Shown: in pieces, positions 12,495 through 24,426 of the stretch
How the letters are laid out: each line of letters starts with the position of its first letter
Position numbering within the stretch: position 1 is the stretch's first letter
Assembly: GCA_013350335.1 (NCBI GenBank)
Contig: CM023539.1
Span: forward strand, 13,392,302-13,456,301
Source of the DNA: Chimonanthus salicifolius
Lineage: Eukaryota; Streptophyta; Magnoliopsida; Laurales; Calycanthaceae
Direction of reading: 5' to 3'
Length of the DNA: 64,000 nt
Program-made: the position numbers and the translations under genes
Notes under the pieces: generated by a model
What the model was told of the DNA's origin: nothing
Seen by the model: the letters and a program-made list of their open reading frames with translations, nothing else
Database searches by the model: none

Positions 12495-13278
12495 AAAGCG
12501 ACCTTAGATTGGACTGACGGACCAAAATTTCAAAAAAAAAAAAAAGATTTTCACTCGATTTTTCGAGTGGATTTTAGGTTTCTATTGATTCTCCCGTCAC
12601 TAGGCAAATTGTACAGGCTTGAAAGATCGAGATTTATCTTGGAACTTCTGAGGTGAGAGAATATCTTACCCTTAGCTCAAAAAACACTTCAAAATGCTCT
12701 CCATACAAATAATGTCGCCAAAATTTTAAAACATACACCAGTGCGGCCAACTCTATAGCATGGGTCGAGTAGCTGTATTAGTTCGGCTTCAACTACCGGG
12801 AACCGTAGGCCACTAATCTGCCTTCCTGCATCCGAACACATCTCAGACCATCCCTAGATGCATCACAATACACCATGTTGACCTAAAAGTTAAATCTGTC
12901 TCCCCTGAGTCAAATTGAATTGTCAATTCCATGACTGAGTTCGAATGAGTCTTGAGTTACAAATTTCGTGACCGTGTTGTGACTGAGTTGTGATCGTGTT
13001 TGTGTGTCCAAGGTTGCGTGTTGAGACATGAAAGATGACATTTTTACCCTTGTTATTTGAACCAGTTAGCCTTTGTTTTTTTATATATTAGATACATTTA
13101 ATGTTATTTTTAGCTTTGTAGGTAAAAATTGGAGAAATCAGGAAATTAGCTTAAAACCTGCAATAAATGCAAGTATTGAGCTTAATTTGGAAGAACTTGA
13201 AGTCTGATAATTATTTTAACATTTTAGGAAATTAATTGTAAATTGGTTAGTCTGGATCCAGTTATGAGAGTCCGGATT
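12495..13278 (+). mobile_element. Probable continuation of the split older LTR
   Basis: Resumes after the aaagc flank of the inserted LTR with non-coding text and is cut at 13278 by the next LTR insertion. Assignment to the element starting at 8441 rests on the nested geometry only. Confidence 0.3.
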
Positions 13279-15162
13279 TGTAACACTCCGGATTTTCATT
13301 TCATAAATATATATTAGAATTGTCCATTTAATTTTTGAATTAATGGAATGGAAGTTAAATAATGGAAATGGGCCCTAAATGGGTAAGGTAATTGGGTCAA
13401 TTACCCAATTAAGATCCAACGGGTCATGGATAAGGTTGAATTAAAAATAGATGGGTAAGCCTTAAATAAATGGGTCAATTGCTCAATGGGGATCCAATGG
13501 GTCATGATGAGCTAATTTGTAAGTAATTGGGTAAGGCCAATGTAATTGGGTCAAATACCCTTTTAAGACCAAGGCATGTAAATGAAATGGCTAAGTGGGA
13601 CCCTAAATACCATGTGGTGCATGGTCGGCTAAGCCATGGTTGACTTGGTCAACCATGGGTGAGTTCAAATTGAGTTGAGTTGATGAATGAGTTCAATTGA
13701 GTTCAAAGGAAATGAGTTGTGGCTGAGTTGAATTGACTGAGTGATAAATGAGCCCGATTGATTTAAGTTGAGTTGAGTTGAGAAGAATTGAAATGAGTTG
13801 AATGGGTAGATGGAGAGGTTTCCATCTCAAGGGGTGTCAAACTCAAAGGACACAAACCCATGTACACGTTGGAAGATGGAGGGGTTTTCCATCTCAAAAG
13901 GTGCCTTGGTTAAGCCAATGGACACCTTGGAAAGACACAACATTAAAGAAGGGAATGAAAGGTCATGGACGGTTATACAAGAGATACCAGCCCAAGGGGC
14001 TGCTCACACCCCCTTTGGCCGAATTCCATCTTGAAAAACAAGAGGGTTCTTTCATCTCCTCTTCTCATCTCTCTCCCAATTCGTCTATACCTTAGAGAAA
14101 TCAGTGAAGAACCAAGAAAGATTAAGGAAGGAGTTCAGATTAGAAGAAATGATGGAGACGAGGAAAAAGGTATGTTAATGTTTAACAAGATAGGAATGAG
14201 ATTAAGGAAACCATAGGTTGGCCATGATGTGGCCGAACCTATGGGTTCCATGGTTGGATGAAATAGATGGCCAGTTAGTTATAAGACCAAGGAAATTAGG
14301 AATCCATCCAGAGAATGGTGATGGAATGAAACAAACATGAAATGATATTCGAATCCAAGTTGTAAACCAAGGATTGAATGAATGAGAGAAAAGACCTTAG
14401 CTTTGGCTAGTGGGTAGAGTATACTTATTAATTTTATATATGAATAATTAATACATGGATAGACATGATTAAGGAATGAATTTCATGGAGAAAAGCCAAA
14501 CAGAACATACAAACAAAATAAGACTAAACAAGGGTTGTACTGTCCACGGGACGGGTTTTACCGTCCGCGGACTTGTTTCGACCATCCGTGGGACGGGTAA
14601 TGGACGTGGACAGGGTGTTGTGGGCGCGGGACAGGTTGTGCTGTCCTTGGGACGGGTTTTACTATTCGCGAACATGTTTCGACTATCCGCGGGACGGGTA
14701 ATGGACGGTAATCTGTTGAGTTCAGTCAACTGAATCCTTGATTCAGTCGACTAAATTTAAAAGTGAAAATTAAAAAAAAAAAAAAAAATCCAGAGGTTCA
14801 ATTTATCTGGAATGATGTAGGGGATGATGAGAATTGAATGGATAATTAAATTAACATATGTGTATGATGGAATTAATTAAAGTAAAGAGTTTTTGCAAAA
14901 GGGGTTTGCAATTCGGTTTCAACGTGATCATTGAACGTGATCTTCACGAAAACAACAAGGATATTATCTTGGACGTTGGTAGGATTCCTACCTTGTTGAG
15001 ATGCATATGGATCTTATATGTTATTGATTTTTATTTCAATACAATGTTTATTTTGGTAAATCAAATGGTGAAAGTTTTATGAACTGAATTTCAATATGAT
15101 TTTGATACGATATGGTATTTCTGTATTCATGATCTCATGCATGGCATGGGAGGGAACATGAG

Positions 15163-15376
15163 GGAGGAGTCCATGCTCCATTCGGTGATTCCGATTAACA
15201 TACATGGGGAGGAGTCCACGCTCCATCGGTATATCCGATTAGTATACGTGGGGAGGAGTCTACAATGATTCCGAGTAACTTATGTGGGAAGGAGTCCATG
15301 CTCCATTCGGTGATTCCGATTAACTTACATGGGGAGGAATCCACGCTCCATTCGGTGTTTCCGATTAATATACGTG
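15163..15376 (+). repeat. Degenerate tandem repeat inside the solo LTR
   Basis: About four copies of a 45-60 base unit built on 'ggggaggagtccatgctcc' and 'ttcggtgattccgattaacatac'. Units differ by substitutions and one partial deletion. Confidence 0.7.
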
Positions 15377-16076
15377 GGGAGGTATACAGTGACCTGGTGG
15401 TACATCACGAAACACTATGGAAGTAATTGGCCAAGGAACACTTGATATGATTTGTATGGAATTTGATGTAGAGATTAGGTGAGGGATCATTGGCATATGA
15501 TACCCATGACATGACACATACATTGCATGATTTGGATATGATGATCATGCGCTGTTTTTGGTACTATAATTTGTTACAATTTTTACTATGATATTCTTAT
15601 TCTGATTTTATATGGATCCTTTGTGTATAACCCTATTTGGAACTCCTACTAGGCGCATTGGCTAACGCCCTACTTCTACCATTTTAGATGATGGAACAGG
15701 AAATGGAAAGAACAATGGATGTGAAGAGAGCCAAGCTTAGGAGCTTGGGCAGATTCTATTTATTTTGCTTAATTTATTTTGGAACAATGTATTTGAGATA
15801 ATTAGCATTTGGGATTGTAATAATTAGATTTATTTTGCTATGGTTGAATGATGATTATTTGAGATTAAGTTAATTTATATTGATTGGCTTCCTTACATAT
15901 AACATCATATTTATGGATGGTTTCCATTCATATAATATTTTCTGTAGTAAATCGTTAACGTGTGATCTATTTTGTGGACTTGGTCCACGCACACGTATTG
16001 TTGGCCTGTTAAGGGTCGGGTTTGGAAACTCAGACTTATTTCTCGTCGTGACGTTCCCGCTCTCTCTCACTCTTTA

Positions 16077-16079
<3 letters not shown>

Positions 16080-16149
<70 letters not shown>
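16080..16149. repeat. (AT)n microsatellite
   Basis: Uninterrupted alternating AT for about 70 bases within the 3' part of the solo LTR. Confidence 0.95.
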
Positions 16150-16150
<1 letters not shown>

Positions 16151-16237
16151 TCTGATTTTCGGCGAGTGAAAAAAAAGGCGGGGCGTTACAGGATTAATCC
16201 AACATTTTAGACTAGTGGTGGATTAATTATTGGATTC

Positions 16238-16480
16238 TAGAAGGAGTCCATGCTCCATTCGGTGATTCTGATTAACATACATGGGGAGGAATCCACGCTC
16301 CATTCGGTGTTTCCGATTAATATACGTGGGGAGGTATACAGTGACCTGGTGGTACATCACGAAACACTATGGAAATAATTGGCCAAGGAACACTTGATAT
16401 GATTTGTATGGAATTTGATATGGAGATTGGGTGAGGGATCATTGGCATATAATACCCATGACATGACACATACGTTGCAT
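16238..16480 (+). mobile_element. Partial second copy of the same LTR family
   Basis: This block repeats 15288-15528 of the adjacent solo LTR almost base for base ('ggagtccatgctccattcggtgatt' through 'catgacatgacacata'). It is a fragment of another member or a local duplication, starting just outside the ggatt target duplication. Confidence 0.75.
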
Positions 16481-17536
16481 AAACACTTGCTGAAGTCTGA
16501 AGATACAAGTCCATGAGCCAGAAAGCCAATTCAATTGGGCCAAGCTTGAGCCCACAGTCCATGTTCCATGTGCATTTTAAAATGGGCCAAGCTTGGGAAT
16601 CAAAGTCCAAGTCCACAGGGCAGAGTTCAAATCCATAAAGTCAAATGAGTCAAATGAGAGTTCTACGTGAAGCCCAATTGCTCCTAGTCCATGACCCATA
16701 TCCATGATTCAAATCCGTTATCCCATGCGCATGCAATCCATACCACCCATTTCATGCATAAACTTTAGATCATCCATTCAATGAGGTAATGTGACCCTAA
16801 ACCATTTATCCAACCATCCATTTAAAATCCCATGAGATCTCATACATTAAACACAACCCCAATCCTACACTCATGTACATGGCCAAATTCCCAACTCCTA
16901 AAATGTCTCTCCATCTCATCCACCTCATCATCCGCATACACCTATCCCTTCATACGATTTCTCTCCTAAATTCACTCTCTCCATGCGCAGCACATCTAAA
17001 ATCCCTAAACTTTTGCTCCAAGTCCCCAAATCTAATCACCTTAGATCCTAAATCCTAGTTGCTTCCACACCATGCATGCGCATACCTCATCCCAAATTCA
17101 TTTCATACGATTACAACTCCTAAAATTCCTCATTTCATGCACACAACCCTTGCTTGTCACACAACAAAATATCAATTCAAATCCCATTGCCACCTCACAC
17201 AGTTTTGCAATCTTAGCCTCCACTACATTCGCATATCCCACCATGCCATACACGACACACCTCTTCCATAGCCTTAGGCTGATACACCTAGTTGCCCTCT
17301 CCTCAAGTCTTTCCACTTATCAACTTTTAATCCAAGCCATCCAATCACCCAACTTAATCTCATCCATCCATTCCTACCTTAGAACCTATAAATAGATGCA
17401 TTAGGCTAAGGTAGAATTTGAATTTGACCTGGAATTTGAAAGGACCAAAGGTGGGAGGAAAAGACAAGAAGACATAAGCATTATTCGAATTTTACAAGTG
17501 AGAGTTATAAATTTTCATTTTTATAAATTAGCATCA
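16481..17536. other. Unassigned, probable degraded LTR DNA
   Basis: Pyrimidine- and 'ccat'-rich non-coding sequence with a good TATA-like 'cctataaatagatgc' at about 17386. It might be the promoter part of a retroelement LTR. No exon was recognised. Confidence 0.3.
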
Positions 17537-17910
17537 TTGAGGTGTATTGTCACTTTATTCGAGAGAATTTGCAAATTAATATCATTTATACTCCATTTGT
17601 TCGCAATGATCAACAATTAGCTAATATCTTCACAAAAAGTCTATCTACTACTAAATTCTAAGATATTTTGTTCAAGTTGAGTTCTATCGACATTTTCGCA
17701 TCAACTTGAGGGGGAGTGTTGAATAAGGAAAAAGAGTTTTACTAGAACTCTCCCTTTTGAGTCCTCTAATGCAAATAGGACTCTTTCATCTTTCCTATAT
17801 ATGTGCGGCAGATGTAGCTTGTAAATGGAATTGTGAATAATAAAAAACTCAATCTCTCTTTCCCGTGATTTTTCCCATATTAGGTTTTCCACGTAATATC
17901 GTGTGTTATG
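17537..17910 (+). mobile_element. Ty1/copia 3' end: RNase H tail, polypurine tract and LTR start
   Basis: A frame at 17537-17660 reads IEVYCHFIRENLQ then TPFVRNDQQLANIFTKSL, the C-terminus of copia RNase H, ending in TAA. It is followed by the polypurine tract ttgagggggag (17706-17716) and an LTR beginning TGTTGAATAAGG at 17717, with a TATA-like 'cctatatatg' near 17798. The rest of pol is missing upstream, so this is a truncated element. The 3' limit of the LTR is approximate. Confidence 0.8.
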
Positions 17911-18509
17911 AGTGATGGTTTTTTATTTCTACAAGAAGTTTAAGTAAGATAACATAATAGAATAAGCTCAAATTAAAACTAAGATGCAATTGCAATGTAC
18001 CAAAGGCCCATATTCATACAAGAACCAAGCAAAATGAAAGAAAGAAATTAGACCTACATAAAATACATGTCTAGTGGCACCACCTTCTTGTTCCTTTCTT
18101 AAATGCTTGAATTTAGAATCTGAAATGTGAATACAAGCTTTGGTTTAGGTGAAATTCATCACTTTTATTGACCCTAAAATCATGGATTTACATGGATTTC
18201 AGTGAGAAAAAAAAACCTAAGATCCCATGTATGTTAGACCTTGGTCCATCATTTTATATTTTTGGCCCATTGGTCTCCGAATTGAAGCATTCTTTGAGCA
18301 TTCAATTTTATTCATAAAATTCCAAGACAAGTTAATAATGTTGTCCTTATCTCCTGTGAGATGCACTACATCAGTCCCATATGTAACATAATCTATACTT
18401 TGAAACGTTAAAATCTTACATAAAAAATTGGTAAGAATAATGTACACATACATTTTTGCTATAAAATGAGAAGTTATTCACCTCATATCCTATAAAATAA
18501 AATATCCTA

Positions 18510-19343
18510 AGGATGTAAATGGATGTCTAAAAATCCGAAACATTAGACCCCATATAAATAGTTTGGATGTGAATTTTATATCACTTTAAAATTTTGGATC
18601 TAAACCTGAATCCAAGTTTAACCGTTGTTTGAATTCAGATGTAGATATAGATCCAAATATATCCGAATTCGATAACCCGCTAATTATGTAAATAACATAT
18701 TTACTATTAATATACAGTTTATGTATTACTTTGTATGAAGAAAAAATCTTAAACCTTACCTTCTTGTCTTCATATCAGATGTCCATCAAATTTGAAGTTA
18801 TGGGTTTGATTCACACTTCATGTTATGAGAAATATTTACTATTAGAAAAGAGAAAAAAACGGAGTCTTTGTCTAAAGAAATGGGTTGAGAAATGGCAGAT
18901 GGATACAATCTTTCAACGAGATAGTCCTGTTTCAAGAGAGACTATTAGAAATAGGATATAGATTTCACCATTTGAGTTGTAGATTTTTCATTATCTATTT
19001 TGATATTTTTTGTACTTCTATTTGCATTTTTCTTTCTCTTAAGAATTTTGAGATTTTGAGATATCTCCTTTTAATTTTCATTAATTATGTGTTTTATGGG
19101 ATTTGGATTCTCTTTTCGTATTGGAGCTTGAATATTTATTTAGTTATATTTTCCTTTTATTGAAGACAATGTCAAAAGAATTTAATTGTGCTGATTTGAT
19201 CTAAATCCACCGATATAAACTTGGATGCGGATATGGATCTTAAATCTAAAAATCTAACCCAAATTTGAATCCTACAGATATTAAATAGATGTGGATGCAG
19301 ACTATTATTTATATTTGATTTAAATTTAACCTGTTTACATCTA
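18510..19343. mobile_element. Possible foldback/hAT-like element
   Basis: The ends 'ggatgtaaatggatgtc' and 'aacctgtttacatctat' form a short imperfect inverted repeat, and subterminal 'ggatctaaacctgaatccaagttt' is echoed in reverse near 19195-19235. No clear target duplication was found. Two short ORFs inside match nothing I recognise. Confidence 0.35.
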
Positions 19344-19621
19344 TAAATTACCCAATCATTCTATACGAGTTCTTTTGCCATTTTTTAACTATCGAAAATA
19401 AGAAATATGAAAGATGAGATTCTTCTTCTTTTTTTTTTTTTTATTACATTAGCAAAAAAGCAAATTATTCTAATCTAAAAAATTATTTTTAAACTAACCA
19501 CTTTCCCTTTGGAGGAGAGAGGGAAACGCCTTTTGGGAGTTGTTTGGCTTGAGTGGAATTGGTGAAAATGCACTCCATGTATTTCCTACTATTATAGTAA
19601 AGTATATTTACATTAAACTAA

Positions 19622-20337
19622 GGGGAGCCCAACAGACATCCGACTTTTCTACTACAAGACACCCGATTTCAAATTTTAGATGAAATTTACCCTTTTGTCC
19701 TCCCACTTAAAACCACCGCATCAGCCGAACGACTCTTCTTTTTTTTTTTCGTTCGGACTATACATCGAACAAATGGCTGGTTTGTGGTGTTCTTAGGCAG
19801 CGGATGGAAGAGGAGGGGACCCAACAGGTGAGATCGAAGCAAAGGCAGGGGCAACATCAGTAGTGTTCGTTTGATGGAGATACAGTCTCAAAGCCAGCCG
19901 ATCTAGTTGAAAATGTCTCAAAAAATGGGTTATGGGCGGTGCGGTAGAGATGCACGGCAGAAAAACCAGTCAAAGGGGCCCTATCGTTGACTGAAACCCA
20001 TTGTTTTTCTTAGGCGTAGATAGGTGGGCCAAGGGCAACCATGGTGGTGTCGATCCTAGGTGCAGAAGTGAAGTATCCCCTTGGATCTAAGGCTTTGAAG
20101 AAGATCTGGTGGGTCCCACCTTCTATCAACGATGGGCCCCTCCTCTTACTCTTTCATCCACTGCCTAAGAACACTACAAATCAGCCATTCGTTATTTATA
20201 GTCTGAACGGAAAAAATAAAATAGAGTCATTCGGCTGATGCGGTGGTTTTAAGTAGAAGGGCAAAAGGATAAATTCCATCTAAAATCTGAAATCGAGTGT
20301 CTTATAGTAGAAAAGTCGGGTGTTTGTATGGCTCCCC
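19622..20337. mobile_element. MITE with ~200-bp inverted arms (Mutator-like style)
   Basis: The ends GGGGAGCCCAACAGAC and its counterpart GGCTCCCC begin long inverted arms. 'cgacttttctactacaagacacccgatttc', 'aaaaccaccgcatcagccga' and 'gtgttcttaggcag' all recur in reverse complement, so each arm extends about 200 bp with some divergence. The flanks are a perfect 8-bp duplication, taaactaa (19614-19621 and 20338-20345). Long arms favour a Mutator-like element, although those usually make 9-bp duplications; hAT makes 8. No transposase is encoded. Confidence 0.8.
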
Positions 20338-20459
20338 TAAACTAACAGTAAAAGACATGTCCTAGAAACACTAAAAAATTGTTTAAATGTATAGATTATA
20401 AAAGTTTATTTTTGTTTACATATTATTTATTTTTATCTAATCACGCAACATACACAAAT

Positions 20460-21130
20460 GGTTGAAGCATGGAGTTATAATTAAATATTGACCGATATCT
20501 CATTATCGATCGGTATTTTTCTCTCTCTTATTTTTTTTCTTTTTTTAAAAAAAATTATATCAATATCCTGATACATATCAGCGGCCGATATTGGTCGTAC
20601 AGGATAGGTCGATATCTCGACTCTTGGGTTGAAGTAGCGTCAGATTATACAAACGAGGTAGCTAAGGAAAATAAAATTCCTCTGAACGTGGCGCAAACCA
20701 CGGAGAGCCATTATCACCGTTTCAGCTCTCTTGGGATGATATATTCAGCTCTCTTGTACAAAATGATGACTTTTGTATGAGGGCTAACAATATCGTGTGA
20801 TACCGCGATATCAGCATAGTGGCGAATATTTCGGCGATACAATTTTCTCTTTTTATTTTATTTTTAAAGTATTGGCCTTTTTTATTTTTATTTTTTGAAT
20901 TAAAAAAATTGAAAGAAGACTATTCTTAAAAAAAAAAATTCAGATGGCCGATATTTAACCAATATCGACTAGGCACATGAATGAATCAATTTTTTTAAGA
21001 AAAAATCATTGATATTTAATAATATTAGGCCAATATATATCGCTAATATTTAATGATATCGACCGGCAGATATCTATTGTATCAATCGAGATATCTAGAT
21101 TCTTGAAATTGAGATATCTATCCTATCGAT
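20460..21130. repeat. GATATCG-rich repetitive stretch
   Basis: Dense, variably oriented 'gatatc', 'ccgatatt' and 'cgatatctc' words with poly(T) and poly(A) tracts. It looks like a degraded dispersed repeat; no ends could be fixed. Confidence 0.4.
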
Positions 21131-21704
21131 CGAGATTATAACCCTTATCCTCTACTACTATGCAAATATAAAGTTGAGGTTCACTAAATAAATATTTTAA
21201 ATATGTGAACTATTAAAAATTTATTTTGATTGATTTAATCAAATTATGATTTTAAACTTTTTAATTTTTGATCAATTTAAATTATTTTAAATTTACAATT
21301 TTAAAAAATGATTTGATTGATTGATGCGATCGAAATAATTTTTTGATAAATTTTATCACCATATTATTTCTTGGATCTAGACCTAAATATGTGGAGGTAA
21401 TTGATGCATTCGAGTGTGGCTGCTAGTGTCTTCTCAGCCCCTTTTCACTGGCCTATTGTGTCTTCTCCAAAGCATACAAGTATATTCTTTTTTGTATTTT
21501 TCAGTTTTTAAACTAATTCGAGTGCCCACTGTATTCGGCATTATCTCCTGATTGTCCTTTTCACTCTTCTTTTTGTCAATGACTAATTTAATTTAATCAT
21601 GTACTACCCCACTTCTACCGACAAATTCGATGGTTGGCTGCAACCTTTAGTCCTGTGTCTGATCCATACATTTTGCCGAGCATTTTAAATTAATGAGTTT
21701 GAAG
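21131..21704. other. Unassigned intergenic DNA
   Basis: AT-rich; nothing recognised. Confidence 0.4.
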
Positions 21705-22058
21705 TAGGGTTGGAACTAGGCGGGGTTGAATTTTTTAAAATCTAGTTTGATTTGAATTGGTATTACATGAACCTCAACTCAACTCAATTTGAACTTTTGA
21801 TCTTGATGTCTTGATCCGACTTGATTCGAATTATAATCTAACTCAATCTGAAACTCGACCTGACCAGCATTTTGAACTTCCCCTACTTCTTATCGGGTCA
21901 AGTCGGATTTGATTGGGTCGGATCGGGTTAACTTAACAATCTGCCAATGCAACTTGAATTAAATGTGGATTTCTGACTTTTCAACTCAATCCGACCCACA
22001 TGATTTTCAGGTCGGATCATGCAGGTTCGGGCCTAAACTTGAGCAAGTTTCACCCCTA
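21705..22058. mobile_element. hAT-like MITE, copy 2 of a local family
   Basis: Starts TAGGGTTGGAACT and ends AAGTTTCACCCCTA with internal 'gggtcggatcgggtt' text, like the copies at 4839 and 51485. The flanking 8-mers do not match, so the target duplication has decayed or an end is misplaced. Confidence 0.5.
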
Positions 22059-24130
22059 CTTCTTGGCGATATGATAAAAAGAGGAATTTTGGGAACATAA
22101 AATTTGAGTTTTTTAGATAGATAATAATAAAAAAAACCATCGACAAAGATTGACCTTTATATTAGATTTTAGCAATTTTAGGATGACAAAGGTCTTAGTT
22201 TCCAACGGAGATTACTGTAAATCTATCATGAGTTAAGTTAAATTAATAGAAAACTGTATGAATGATATATAATTAAAAACACTTTTATTTAATTATCATA
22301 ATTTTATGAAATAAATTACAAAAAATAATTAATTATAACAATAAAACTTTCAAAGTTCAAAATATATTCATTTATTTTCTTTGTTAATTGGAAATATATA
22401 ACTTGCTTTAAATTTTAATATGCAATTTCTCTTAATAAGAAAATTTGAAGAGTCTCGTCAAGCCATTATTAGATTTGAAATTTTGAATAGATGAAAGATA
22501 TGCATTTACAGAAAAAACATCTGATTTGAGAGAGAGTAAGTCTCTGTTTGGATGAGGGATAAATTTTGTAGAGGTTATATGGAGTTATCCCCTGATTAGA
22601 GCTACATTTGGATGAGGAGTAAATTTTAGAGGGGTCACCCCGAGAAGGAGTCACTCTTGAACTGAGATTATCCTTATTTTGTTTGGTAATTGGATTAGAA
22701 ACTGATACGAATCTATATGTCGATCTATTATCTTGAACATCAAGATCTGAAATGGTATGTATTAGATACTTGAGGGTTCATGTTAACCATTCTCAATTCA
22801 TTATTTATTTATTTTTTAAATGATTTAGTTAGATCAGGTCTATTTTGGGTTTGATTCACAAATTTTAAACTTGTACCCACTTAAAATACTTGATTCGGTT
22901 AAGTAATCATGTCGGATCAAATTTTCTATGTCTTATTCATGGTAGACCTCGTAATGGATTAATTTCGGGTTCGAGTCAATAACACTCAACTCATTACTTA
23001 TTTATTTATTAAATAGGTAAGTCTATTTCAAGTTGGAGTCACAAAACGTTAAATTCATATTAATTTAAAATGCTCAATTTTAGTTCAAATAATTAGACTG
23101 GGTCAAACATGATAAATTGGGGAAAACATGATAAGTTGTCCCCTTTATCGGAGAAAACATGATAAATTGTCCCCTTTATCTAAGCAAGATAAAATCCTTT
23201 CTCAAAACCGTGGAATTGAATGTACTTGAGCTTGAATGCAACCACGAAGGGAGAAAGACTTGAGTAGAATTGAGGGTTTTATCTTAATCGATAATTAAGT
23301 GTTTTATCTCTATTTGATAATCTAATCCATTGATTTTAAACATTTATAAATCAATAGTCCATACTCATTAAAATTTAAAAGTTGAGATTATATGACTTGG
23401 ATCATCAATTAAGAGTGAAATTTTATATATATTCTATATCCATATAATCATCTATCAAATAAACTTAAATTTGATGAACTCACATTCAGTTTAATGACAT
23501 GTCTCGTTAGTGTTTTTTTGTGTTAGTCTAACTCTTTATGATATAAGGAGTGATAAGTGTTTTAAATATCAAAAATAATAAGATTAATTTTAAGTGATAT
23601 GAAATTTAGAAATTATTTTTCAAAATAAAGCTATAAATTGATAGTGCATGAAATGATTAGTCATGGAGTTAGATTTAAAAAAAATTAATTTAAATTGTGA
23701 AATGTCTTACAACAATTAAAATTATAATTGAATATAATTTATCACTAAATCACAATGTTAATACTATTTTTCTATTAATATGAAGTAGGCATTTATAATT
23801 ATATTTGAAAACTATTTGAAAACTATTTTACATTTAATAATTAAAACTAAATTAATTAATTAAAATATTTTTAAATAGACAAATAAAATATATAAATAAT
23901 TCACAAAATTATAATGAGTAGAAAAAGGAAAATATAAATATATATGAAAATTAAGATCCTTGTTATTTATTTAAAGATTATGTTCGAATTTTTTATTTAC
24001 TGGAGTTGATAGTTTATACACTTTTAATTAGATATTTAGAGAAAAGACAATAGATATAAAAAAATTAAACTCTATTTAATAATTTATTATTATATAATAG
24101 TATAACATAATTTTTATATCTCATATCCTG
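22059..24130. other. AT-rich intergenic DNA upstream of the CCT gene
   Basis: Two kilobases of strongly AT-rich sequence with no exon or RNA gene. Fragments near 22540-22640 ('gtttggatgagg') and 23490-23520 ('gacatgtctcgttagtgt') look like MITE remnants; the second word is also in the element at 43233-43664. Confidence 0.4.
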
Positions 24131-24134
24131 CTCA

Positions 24135-24142
24135 TTTATAAT
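24135..24142 (+). promoter_or_regulatory. Candidate TATA box of the CCT gene
   Basis: TTTATAAT lies about 140 bases upstream of the start codon, at the point where AT-rich DNA gives way to a more GC-rich leader. Position and composition suit a core promoter; the transcription start was not seen. Confidence 0.35.
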
Positions 24143-24193
24143 CCGTACTGGCACACTGATCGTTGTGAAGTTCTAAATTCCTCAGAATCAAAG

Positions 24194-24229
24194 ATGAGAG
24201 CCAGCGCCCCGCCCGCCCCTCAGCAGTGA
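24194..24229 (+). promoter_or_regulatory. Upstream ORF (11 codons) in the CCT leader
   Basis: An ATG in the predicted 5' leader opens a tiny frame, MRASAPPAPQQ then TGA, ending 51 bases before the main ATG at 24281. If the transcript starts upstream, it could reduce or regulate initiation. Conservation is unknown. Confidence 0.4.
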
Positions 24230-24280
24230 CATCCCTCTGCGTCTCCAAAGCGTTGGAAAGACTGAGGGTTTTCCAAACGG

Positions 24281-24426
24281 ATGGAGAATCCAAAGCCGTC
24301 CATCAACGACTCGACTTCCAACTCGAACGGTGAAGTTGCAGAGAAGCCGATCCGTGTCTATGCCGACGGCATCTACGATCTCTTCCACTTCGGTCATGCT
24401 CGATCTCTTGAGCAGGCCAAAAAACT
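24281..24426 (+). CDS. CCT: CCT exon 1
   Basis: Starts at the ATG giving [17 protein letters not shown], a Ser/Asn-rich N-terminus like other plant CCTs, and runs into the catalytic core with HFGH (CTP-binding HxGH). It ends in phase 2 after CT of a Leu codon, with donor GTATTC. This exon is clearly more GC-rich than the surrounding DNA. Confidence 0.93.

Larger units (their letters stand above)
13279..16190 (+). mobile_element. Solo LTR of a Ty3/gypsy-type element (2.9 kb)
   Basis: The termini are TGTAACACTCCGG and GGCGGGGCGTTACA, flanked by a perfect 5-bp target duplication, ggatt (13274-13278 and 16191-16195). There are no internal coding domains. It carries a cluster of 'ccgyccgcgggacggg' motifs (14530-14720), a degenerate tandem array (15163-15376) and a long (AT)n tract near its 3' end. 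The perfect duplication suggests a younger insertion than the LTR at 9333-12494. Confidence 0.85.

Noticed and set aside
13802..14216. Overlapping ORFs of 74-97 codons
   Set aside because: Non-coding LTR sequence; no similarity to any family I know.
15163..15376. CRISPR array
   Set aside because: Repeats are degenerate, directly adjoining and inside a plant LTR.
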